Part shown: one piece after another, positions 32,829-40,167 of the stretch
Numbering within the stretch: position 1 is the stretch's first letter
Layout: each line of letters begins with the position of its first letter
DNA from: Streptomyces sp. NBC_01439
Lineage (GTDB): Bacteria; Actinomycetota; Actinomycetes; Streptomycetales; Streptomycetaceae
Direction of reading: 5' to 3'
Assembly (NCBI RefSeq): GCF_036227605.1
Contig: NZ_CP109487.1
Location: 868,001-932,000 of the forward strand
Length of the DNA: 64,000 nucleotides
The notes under the pieces: generated by a model
Seen by the model: only the letters and a program-made list of their open reading frames with translations
Databases searched by the model: none
Told to the model about the DNA's origin: nothing
Translations under genes and position numbers: made by a program

Positions 32829-34880
32829 ATGGCACTTCCCGACGCTTCCCCCGAGACCTCCGACACCTCCGCGACCTCCGACGCCCTGCAGGTACTGCAC
32901 CGCGTGTTCGGGTACGGCTCCTTCCGCGGTGAACAGCAGGAGATCATCGAGCAGGTCGTCGGCGGCGGTGACGCGCTCGTGCTGATGCCGACCGGCGGCG
33001 GCAAGTCGCTCTGCTACCAGATCCCGGCGCTCGTCAGAGAAGGCACGGGCATCGTCATCTCGCCGCTCATCGCGCTGATGCAGGACCAGGTGAACGCGCT
33101 CACCGCGCTCGGGGTGCGGGCCGGATTCCTCAACTCGACGCAGGACCCGTACGAGCGGCAGGCCGTCGAGCAGGCGTTCCTCGGCGGCGAGCTGGACCTG
33201 CTCTACCTGGCCCCCGAGCGGCTGCGCACCGAGAGCACCCAGCGGCTGCTCGACCGGGGCAGCGTCTCGCTCTTCGCGATCGACGAGGCGCACTGCGTCG
33301 CCCAGTGGGGTCACGACTTCCGGCCCGACTACCTGGCGCTGTCGATGCTGCACGAGCGCTGGCCCAAGGTGCCGCGGATCGCGCTGACCGCGACGGCCAC
33401 CGAGGCCACCCACGCCGAGATCGTGGCGCGGCTCGGCCTGGAGGAGGCCCGGCACTTCGTCGCCAGCTTCGACCGGCCGAACATCCAGTACCGGATCGCC
33501 CCGAAGAACAACCCGCTCAAGCAGGTGCTGGAGCTGATCCGCAGCGAGCACTCCGGTGACGCCGGAGTCGTCTACTGCCTCTCGCGGGCCTCGGTGGAGA
33601 AGACCGCGGCCTTCTTGGTGGAGCAGGGCATCGACGCCGTGGCGTACCACGCCGGCATGGACGCCCGGGCGCGTGCGGCGAACCAGGCGCGGTTCCTGCG
33701 GGAGGACGGGGTCGTGGTGGTGGCCACGATCGCCTTCGGCATGGGCATCGACAAGCCGGACGTGCGCTTCGTGGCCCACCTCGACCTCCCGAAGTCGGTC
33801 GAGGGCTACTACCAGGAGACCGGCAGGGCCGGCCGCGACGGCGAGCCGGCCACGGCGTGGCTGGCGTACGGCCTCCAGGACGTGGTGCAGCAGCGCAAGC
33901 TCATCGAGGGTTCCGAGGGCGACGAGACGCACCGCCGCTCCCTGAGCATGCACCTGGACGCCATGCTGGCGCTGTGCGAGACCGTCGACTGCCGCCGGGT
34001 GCGGCTGCTGGAGTACTTCGGCCAGGCGGGCGAGCCGTGCGGCAATTGCGACACGTGCCTGACGCCGGGCGAGTCCTGGGACGCGACGGTCGCCTCGCAG
34101 AAGCTGCTGTCGACCGTGTGGCGGCTGGCGAACGAACGGCGGCAGAAGTTCGGCGCCGGCCAGATCATCGACATCCTCCAGGGCAAGAAGACGGCGAAGG
34201 TCATCCAGTTCGACCACGACGCGCTCTCGGTGTTCGGCGTGGGGGCGGACCTGAGCACGGCGGAGTGGCGGGGCGTCGTACGCCAGTTGCTGGCGCAGCG
34301 GTTGCTGGCGGTGGAGGGCGAGTACGGGACGCTGGTGCTGACGCAGGACAGCGGCGAGGTGCTGGGCGGCCGCCGCAGCGTCCCGATGCGGAAGGAGAAG
34401 GCGCCCGCCGGACCCGCCCGCAAGGAGTCCGGATCGCGCTCGGGCAAGGGCGCCCGCGTGCCGGTCGACCTGCCCGCCGCGGCCGAGCCGGTCTTCCTGG
34501 CGCTGCGCGCCTGGCGGGCCGGGACGGCGAAGGAGCAGGGCGTGCCGGCGTACGTCGTCTTCCACGACGCGACGCTGCGGGAGATCGCGACGCGGGTGCC
34601 CACCACGACGGAGGAACTGGGAACCATCGGCGGCGTCGGCGAGGCCAAGCTGGCCAAGTACGCCGAGGGGGTGCTCGCCACGCTGGCGGAGTGCGGGGCG
34701 GCGAGCCCGGCCGATGCCTCCGCTACACCCGCTCCGTCCGCCGCGCCCGCCGGGCCCGCCGGGCCGGCGCCGGCGCCGTCGGTCCGGGCGGAGCGCCGCC
34801 CGGCGGCGCACGACGTCGAGGAGGAGCCGCCGTTCGATTGGGACGAGATGGCTCCGCCGCCCGACGACGACTGGCAGTAG
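32829..34880 (+). CDS. recQ: ATP-dependent DNA helicase RecQ
   Basis: The 683-residue protein has all RecQ parts: Walker [13 protein letters not shown] box in [16 protein letters not shown], motif V/VI ([26 protein letters not shown]), the zinc-binding RQC cysteines (CGNCDTC), a winged helix ([10 protein letters not shown]) and an HRDC domain ([20 protein letters not shown]). A Pro/Ala-rich and acidic C-terminal tail of about 70 residues follows. RecQ unwinds forks and recombination intermediates 3' to 5'. This short start at ATG 32829 fits the family. Confidence 0.95.
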   Translation: MALPDASPETSDTSATSDALQVLHRVFGYGSFRGEQQEIIEQVVGGGDALVLMPTGGGKSLCYQIPALVREGTGIVISPLIALMQDQVNALTALGVRAGFLNSTQDPYERQAVEQAFLGGELDLLYLAPERLRTESTQRLLDRGSVSLFAIDEAHCVAQWGHDFRPDYLALSMLHERWPKVPRIALTATATEATHAEIVARLGLEEARHFVASFDRPNIQYRIAPKNNPLKQVLELIRSEHSGDAGVVYCLSRASVEKTAAFLVEQGIDAVAYHAGMDARARAANQARFLREDGVVVVATIAFGMGIDKPDVRFVAHLDLPKSVEGYYQETGRAGRDGEPATAWLAYGLQDVVQQRKLIEGSEGDETHRRSLSMHLDAMLALCETVDCRRVRLLEYFGQAGEPCGNCDTCLTPGESWDATVASQKLLSTVWRLANERRQKFGAGQIIDILQGKKTAKVIQFDHDALSVFGVGADLSTAEWRGVVRQLLAQRLLAVEGEYGTLVLTQDSGEVLGGRRSVPMRKEKAPAGPARKESGSRSGKGARVPVDLPAAAEPVFLALRAWRAGTAKEQGVPAYVVFHDATLREIATRVPTTTEELGTIGGVGEAKLAKYAEGVLATLAECGAASPADASATPAPSAAPAGPAGPAPAPSVRAERRPAAHDVEEEPPFDWDEMAPPPDDDWQ

Positions 34881-34977
34881 ACCTCCGCCTTCACCCGGGC
34901 CTCTCCAACCGGGAGTTACCGATGGGTAGCCACGGGCACGGTGGAACGGTAGCGTCCGTGGCCTGGAGGGGAGAGCC

Positions 34978-35490
34978 ATGCCTCGTACGTTCACCGTGTC
35001 CGACAGCATCGTCGTCCACGTCAGTCCCGCCGACGTCTACCGGCACGTGTCCGATCCTGCCCGGATGGGCGACTGGAGCCCGGAGAACCTCGGCGCCACC
35101 GTGCACGGAGGAGCCGGGGAGACGCGCGTCGGGACGGTGTTCGACGGGCGCAACAAGCGCGGGGCCTTCCGGTGGACCACCCGGTGCACGGTGACGGCGC
35201 TCGAACAGGACCGGCTGTTCCGGTTCCGGGTGCACGCCATCGGGGTGCGGCGCCCCCGGCTGCCCAGACCCATCGCCACCTGGGAGTACCGCTTCGAGCC
35301 GGTTCCCGAGGGCACTCGGGTGACCGAGACGTGGACGGACGACCGCCGCTCGTGGCCGGACTTCGCGGCCCACGCCTTCGACCGGGTCGCCACGCGGGAA
35401 CACACCTTCGCCGATTTCCAGCGCAGGAACATCGCAGCCACCCTGCGCAACCTCAAAAAGGCTTTGGAACCGGCGTCCGAGATGCGGTAA
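34978..35490 (+). CDS. SRPBCC-family protein
   Basis: The 170-residue protein is a START/SRPBCC (polyketide cyclase/dehydrase-like) helix-grip fold: VVHVSPADVYRHVSDPARMGDWSPENL at the N-terminus is the standard opening, followed by a seven-stranded sheet and a C-terminal helix (IAATLRNLKKAL). These proteins bind lipids or small hydrophobic ligands in a cavity. ATG 34978 follows GGAGGGGAGAG. No neighbour hints at a ligand. Confidence 0.85.
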   Translation: MPRTFTVSDSIVVHVSPADVYRHVSDPARMGDWSPENLGATVHGGAGETRVGTVFDGRNKRGAFRWTTRCTVTALEQDRLFRFRVHAIGVRRPRLPRPIATWEYRFEPVPEGTRVTETWTDDRRSWPDFAAHAFDRVATREHTFADFQRRNIAATLRNLKKALEPASEMR

Positions 35491-35554
35491 CGGTGGGGGC
35501 CGTCAGGCCTTCGCGGGCACTCCGCCCCACGGCCCTCCCACCGAGGAAATCCAC

Positions 35555-36352
35555 ATGGACCATGCCGCCGAGTCCTTCCAACTCCTTCCCGGAGCCGCCG
35601 CGTCACCGGTGATCCTGCACGTACCGCACTCCTCGCGCACCGTCCCCGGGCCCGTACGCAGCGGGATCGTGCTGGACGACGCGGCGCTGGAGCGGGAACT
35701 GGACCACATCACCGACTCACACACCGCGGACATCGCCGCGGCCGCCGCCGCCGGATGCGCCCTCACGCCGTGGCGGTTCGTCAACGGGCTGTCCCGCCTC
35801 GTCATCGACCCCGAGCGCTTCCCCGACGAGCGCGAGGAGATGCTGGCCGTGGGCATGGGAGCGGTGTACACGCGCACCACGCACCGGGAGCGCCTGCGGG
35901 CGGACGGCTTCGACGGCCGCGCCTTGGTCGACCGCTACTTCCACCCGTACGCGGAGGCGATGGAGCGGGCCGTGGAGGACCGACTGGAGGCCGTCGGCCG
36001 CGCCGTGATCATCGACGTGCACTCGTACCCGTCGGAGCCCCTCCCCTACGAACTGCACGGCGCCGGCCCGCGACCGCCGATCTGCCTGGGCACGGACCCC
36101 TTCCACACCCCGGCCGCCCTGCTCGCCTCGGCCGAGAAGGCTTTCGCCGGCTTCGGCGGCACGGGGCTCGACAGTCCCTTCGCGGGCACGTACGTACCGC
36201 TGCGGCACTACGGCAGGGACCGGCGCGTCAGTGCCCTGATGGTCGAAATCCGCAGGGACACCTACATGTCCGAGCCGGGCGGCCCCGCCGGACCCGGCCT
36301 CGCCGCGCTGGCGGCGGCCGTGACCGAACTCGTGGACGGCCTGCCCCTGTGA
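35555..36352 (+). CDS. N-formylglutamate amidohydrolase-like protein
   Basis: The 265-residue protein belongs to the PF05013 family, which hydrolyses N-formylglutamate to glutamate and formate in histidine degradation. HVPHSSRTVP near residue 22, DPERFPDE, VIIDVHSYPSEPLPYE (metal-binding Asp-His) and MVEIRRDTYM are typical. No other hut gene is near, so a broader role in amidase-type hydrolysis is possible. Start ATG 35555, 64 bases after the SRPBCC gene on the same strand. Confidence 0.8.
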   Translation: MDHAAESFQLLPGAAASPVILHVPHSSRTVPGPVRSGIVLDDAALERELDHITDSHTADIAAAAAAGCALTPWRFVNGLSRLVIDPERFPDEREEMLAVGMGAVYTRTTHRERLRADGFDGRALVDRYFHPYAEAMERAVEDRLEAVGRAVIIDVHSYPSEPLPYELHGAGPRPPICLGTDPFHTPAALLASAEKAFAGFGGTGLDSPFAGTYVPLRHYGRDRRVSALMVEIRRDTYMSEPGGPAGPGLAALAAAVTELVDGLPL

Positions 36353-36757
36353 CCGTCCCCCGCGCGCACCGGGCGTGACGGCACCATCACCCCGCGCGCC
36401 CTCCGGAAACCTGCACATCGCGTTCGCGATCTCGACAGCCGACCTCCCCAGCGGGGCGATACGCCCGATATGCCCTGTCGCTTTGATGGTGATTAACCCT
36501 GGTTCGCTCCATGTAAGCAGCGTGTCGGCCGTATCTGTTACTCGATCCTGTGAAGAAGTCGCCACCATTCGGTGAATCAAGCTGCACGTCCGTCGGCAGA
36601 GGTGGCCGTCCACACGTGACGGGAAGTCAACGGGATTCGGTGGGGGGCGCGTTCGCGTGCTTTCATCTTGCCCATCGCAGCAGTCAGAACGGCGGCCGAC
36701 TTTCGTGCCGCCCGCCGCTCGGCGATGAATTCCTCCCCCCAATGAAAGGTGCGCGCC
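36353..36757. other. 405-bp leader region of the bacteriocin-type operon
   Basis: No gene is seen. The region is less GC-rich than its flanks. A small hairpin GGGCG-ATA-CGCCC lies at 36454-36466, about 100 bases after the formylglutamate gene, and could be its terminator. The rest (36480-36740) is the likely promoter and long leader of the precursor gene, with GAAAGG at 36744-36749 as its ribosome site. A -35/-10 pair could not be fixed. Confidence 0.4.
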
Positions 36758-36997
36758 ATGCGTAACGACCTTGAGACCCGTGAGATCGACGACACCGAGC
36801 TGGACGCCGTGTCCGGCGGCATCATCAGCGTGTCCGGCGGCCTGGCCGGCGCCGTGACCAGCGATGTCAACAATGTCGTGGGCGTCGTGAGCTCCCTCAA
36901 CACGGTCCAGGCCGCAACCGGCATCGTTTCCCACGTCCCCGGTCTCGTCACGGGCATCACCGGTATTTCGGTGAACTCCGGTCGCGCCGGTCTCTGA
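36758..36997 (+). CDS. double-glycine leader precursor peptide
   Basis: The 79-residue peptide starts at ATG 36758 (GAAAGG upstream). The acidic leader MRNDLETREIDDTELDAVSGG ends in a classical Gly-Gly site (LDAVSGG, residues 15-21) as cleaved by C39 peptidase exporters. A second GG (SVSGG) occurs at 27-28. The core (58 or 51 residues) is rich in Val, Gly, Ser and Thr, has no Cys, one Pro and a hydrophobic pattern (GLVTGITGI), so it is neither a classic lantibiotic nor a thiopeptide. The exporter genes follow on the same strand after a hairpin. It is inferred to be a secreted bacteriocin or signal peptide. Confidence 0.8.
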   Translation: MRNDLETREIDDTELDAVSGGIISVSGGLAGAVTSDVNNVVGVVSSLNTVQAATGIVSHVPGLVTGITGISVNSGRAGL

Positions 36998-37008
36998 TCG
37001 GGAATAGC

Positions 37009-37050
37009 CCGTGAACCCCGGATCATCCCCCACGGCTCCGGGGTTCACGG
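37009..37050 (+). terminator. strong hairpin between precursor and export genes
   Basis: CCGTGAACCCCGG (37009-37021) and CCGGGGTTCACGG (37038-37050) form a perfect 13-bp stem around a 16-nt loop, 12 bases after the precursor stop and 50 bases before the adaptor gene. It probably acts as a partial terminator or mRNA stabiliser, letting the precursor be made in excess over the transporter. Confidence 0.65.
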
Positions 37051-37099
37051 CCGTCCGAGATTTCGCCCGACGATACGAATGCAGCCGAAGGAACAGTCC

Positions 37100-37906
37100 G
37101 TGCAGTTTCGCCAAAAGGCTCTTTCCAAGCTGCAATCGCCCGAGGAATTGGACCTGCCCGTTCGCCTGGCCCGCCCACAGGGGCGACTCGTCCTGGCCGT
37201 CACGGTCGCCGTCATGGCGGCCGCGACCTACTGGGCCTTCACCGGCACCGTGTCCTCCAAGCTGAGCGCATCCGGCATCCTCACCCGGGCCGAGGGCAGT
37301 TACGTGCTGCAGACCCCGGTCGCGGGGCAAGTGACCGGAGTCCTCGCCGAGGAAGGCCAGTGGCTGGCTGCCGGTGCGCCCCTGCTCAACGTCCGTACGG
37401 AGCAGGGGGAACGACCCGTGCGCGTGGTGACCGGCGGTCGGTTGACGACCCTGGTGGCCAAGGTGGGCTCGGTCATCGCCACGGGTGCGGACGTGGCCAC
37501 CGTGGAACGTGCGAAGGGTCCGCAGGACCCGCTGGTGGCCGTGCTGTACGTGCCGGGCAGCGGTGGCTCGGCGATCGCCGTGGGCGCCCCGGTCGACCTG
37601 AGCGTCCCGTCCGTCCCGCAGCAGCGGTTCGGTGCACTGCGCGGGCGCGTCACCGCGGTCGGCCGCGCGCCCCTGACGCGGGCGCAGATCGGTGGCTTCC
37701 TCGGCGACGGCGGGCTCGCCGAACAGTTCTCCCGCCACGGCAGCCGGGTGGCCGTGGTCGTACGCCTGGAACGGTCCTCCGCCACCCCCTCCGGCTACCG
37801 GTGGTCCTCCGCGGACGGGCCCCCGTACGCCGTCGATTCGAGGACGCCGGTCACCGGCGCCGTCCACCTCGCCGCGCAGCGCCCGGTCGACTGGCTGCTG
37901 CCGTGA
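37100..37906 (+). CDS. HlyD-like adaptor of bacteriocin export (NHLM type)
   Basis: The 268-residue protein starts best at GTG 37100 (GAAGGA six bases upstream; an upstream ATG at 37079 has none) and begins VQFRQKALSKLQSPEELD, the usual opening of NHLM-type secretion proteins. One membrane helix lies at about 32-52 (LVLAVTVAVMAAATYWAF). A biotinyl-lipoyl-like barrel follows (SYVLQTPVAGQVTGVLAEEGQWLAAG). Such adaptors carry the cargo from the ABC exporter across the envelope. Its stop overlaps the next gene (GTGA). Unlike Gram-negative HlyD it has no long coiled coil. Confidence 0.8.
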   Translation: MQFRQKALSKLQSPEELDLPVRLARPQGRLVLAVTVAVMAAATYWAFTGTVSSKLSASGILTRAEGSYVLQTPVAGQVTGVLAEEGQWLAAGAPLLNVRTEQGERPVRVVTGGRLTTLVAKVGSVIATGADVATVERAKGPQDPLVAVLYVPGSGGSAIAVGAPVDLSVPSVPQQRFGALRGRVTAVGRAPLTRAQIGGFLGDGGLAEQFSRHGSRVAVVVRLERSSATPSGYRWSSADGPPYAVDSRTPVTGAVHLAAQRPVDWLLP

Positions 37907-40167
37907 CCGCGCCGCACCTGCCTCCCGCCGGGCGCCGGCGCCACCGCCCCGAGCCGAAGGGCGGCTCCCGCCGCAGGCCCGCGCCCGCACCGTCGCCCGT
38001 ACCGAGGGGCAGCACGCCCCGCCCCGTACGCACCCCCACCGTGCTGCAGATGGAGGCCGTGGAGTGCGGCGCCGCCGCCCTGGCCATGGTGCTCGGTCAC
38101 CACGGCCGCTTCGTCCCGCTGGAAGAGCTGCGCATCGCGTGCGGTGTCTCCCGGGACGGCTCCCGCGCCAGCAACCTCCTCAAGGCCGCCCGCGGATACG
38201 GCCTGACGGCCAAGGGCATGCAGATGGACCTGGCCGCGCTCGCCGAGGTGAGCGCCCCGGCCGTGCTCTTCTGGGAGTTCAACCACTACGTCGTCTACGA
38301 GGGCACGGCCCGGCGGCTCGGCCGCACGGGCGTGTACGTCAACGACCCCGCCAAGGGCCGCCGGTTCGTCCCCATGGACGAGTTCGACACCAGCTTCACC
38401 GGGGTCGTCCTCACCTTCGAGCCCGGCAGCGGGTTCCGCCGCGGTGGCCGCGGACCGAGCGTCCTCGGGGCCGTGCCGGCCCGGCTGCGGGGCACCTCGG
38501 GCACCATGGCCGCCGCCGTGGTCGCCAGTCTCCTCCTGGTCGCCGTCGGCGCGGCGGTACCGGCCCTGAGCCGTACGTACATCGACATGTTCCTCATCGG
38601 CGAGCAGACCTCCCTGCTCGGTGTGCTGTTCGCCTCGATGGCCGTCGCCCTCGCCCTCACCGCGACCCTCACCGCGCTGCTGCAGGCCAATCTGCTGCGC
38701 GGGCGCATCATCGCCTCGACCCTGAGCAGTGCCCGCTTCTTCCGGCACCTGCTCAGGCTTCCGGTCACCTTCTACGCCCAGCGCAACCCGGCCGACCTCG
38801 TCCAGCGCCTCCAGTCCAACGACGCCGTCGCCGAGACCCTCGCCCGGGACCTGTCCGCCGCGGCCGTGGACGCCGTGGTGGTCCTGCTCTACGCGGTGCT
38901 GCTGTGGACGTACGATCCGCAGCTCACCCTCGTCGGCGTGGCCGTGGCGCTGCTCAACGTGGTCGCCCTGCGGATCGCGATCCGGCTGAGGGCCACCGGT
39001 ACCCAGAAGCTGCGCGCCGAGAGCGCCCGGCTGACCAACACCGCGTACGGCGGTCTCCAGCTCATCGAGACGATGAAGGCGACGGGCGGCGAGAACGGGT
39101 TCTTCCGCCGCTGGGCCGGACAGCACGCGGTCACCCTCGACGTGCAGCAGCGGCTCGGCGTGCCCAGTGCCTGGCTGGCCATCGTCGCGCCCACCCTCGC
39201 GGCGTTCAACAGCGCGCTGATCCTGACGATCGGCGGCCTGCGGGCGGTGGAGGGCCACCTCACCGTGGGCCTGCTCGTCGCCTTCCAGGCCCTGGTGACC
39301 AGCTTCACCGCCCCGATCTCCCGGCTGGGCGGCATCGCCGGCCGGATCCAGGACTTCGCGGCCGACGTCGCCCGGCTGGGCGACGTGGAGAACTTCCCGG
39401 TCGACCGGGTCTACTCACGGCGCGAGCCCGCGGCCTCCACCCGCCGCCTCAAGGGCCACGTGGAGCTCGACCACATCACTTTCGGCTACAACCCCCTGGA
39501 CGCGCCGCTGCTCGAGGACTTCTCACTGACGGTCGGACCCGGGCAGCAGGTCGCGCTCGTCGGGGGCTCCGGCAGCGGCAAGTCCACCGTCTCCCGGCTC
39601 ATCTCCGGCCTCCACGCCCCTTGGGCCGGGGCCGTCCGCATCGACGGGATGCGACTGGAGGACATCCCGCGCGGAGCGCTGGCCGCTTCCGTCTCCTTCG
39701 TCGACCAGGACGTCTTCCTCTTCGAAGGCACCGTCCGTGACAACGTCACGCTGTGGGACCCCTCCATCGCGGACGAGGCCGTGATCGCCGCACTGGAGGA
39801 CGCCGCCGTGCACGACGTGGTGGCCCGCCGCCCCGGTGGCATCCACGGCCGAGTCGAGCAGGACGGCCGCAACTTCTCCGGCGGCCAGCGCCAGCGCCTG
39901 GAGATCGCCCGGGCGCTGGTGCGCCGCCCCAGCGTCATGGTGCTCGACGAAGTGACCAGCGCCCTGGACGCGGTGACCGAGCAGGTCATCATCGACAACC
40001 TGCGCCGCCGCGGCTGTGCCTGTGTGGTCATCGCCCACCGGCTGAGCACGGTGCGCGACAGCGACGAGATCGTCGTGCTCGACCGGGGCACGGTCGTGGA
40101 ACGCGGGCGGCACGAACGCCTGGTCGCCGCGCAGGGCCCGTACGCCGCACTGGTCAAGGAGCACTGA
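37903..40167 (+). CDS. C39 peptidase-containing ABC exporter (PCAT)
   Basis: The 754-residue protein has an N-terminal C39 peptidase: Cys55 in MEAVECGAAALA, His128 in FNHYVVYEG and Asp148 in VNDPAKG, preceded by an unusual basic Pro-rich 45-residue tail. Six membrane helices (about 180-470) and an ABC domain (Walker A GGSGSGKS, signature FSGGQRQR, Walker B VMVLDEVTS) follow. It should cut the Gly-Gly leader of the precursor at 36758 and export the core. GTG at 37903 overlaps the adaptor stop. Homologues are the NHLM peptidase/exporter ABC proteins. Confidence 0.92.
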   Translation: MTAPHLPPAGRRRHRPEPKGGSRRRPAPAPSPVPRGSTPRPVRTPTVLQMEAVECGAAALAMVLGHHGRFVPLEELRIACGVSRDGSRASNLLKAARGYGLTAKGMQMDLAALAEVSAPAVLFWEFNHYVVYEGTARRLGRTGVYVNDPAKGRRFVPMDEFDTSFTGVVLTFEPGSGFRRGGRGPSVLGAVPARLRGTSGTMAAAVVASLLLVAVGAAVPALSRTYIDMFLIGEQTSLLGVLFASMAVALALTATLTALLQANLLRGRIIASTLSSARFFRHLLRLPVTFYAQRNPADLVQRLQSNDAVAETLARDLSAAAVDAVVVLLYAVLLWTYDPQLTLVGVAVALLNVVALRIAIRLRATGTQKLRAESARLTNTAYGGLQLIETMKATGGENGFFRRWAGQHAVTLDVQQRLGVPSAWLAIVAPTLAAFNSALILTIGGLRAVEGHLTVGLLVAFQALVTSFTAPISRLGGIAGRIQDFAADVARLGDVENFPVDRVYSRREPAASTRRLKGHVELDHITFGYNPLDAPLLEDFSLTVGPGQQVALVGGSGSGKSTVSRLISGLHAPWAGAVRIDGMRLEDIPRGALAASVSFVDQDVFLFEGTVRDNVTLWDPSIADEAVIAALEDAAVHDVVARRPGGIHGRVEQDGRNFSGGQRQRLEIARALVRRPSVMVLDEVTSALDAVTEQVIIDNLRRRGCACVVIAHRLSTVRDSDEIVVLDRGTVVERGRHERLVAAQGPYAALVKEH

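Noticed and set aside
36375..36575. 66-codon ORF in the bacteriocin leader region
   Set aside because: No ribosome site, ordinary composition for non-coding DNA, and it covers the probable promoter.
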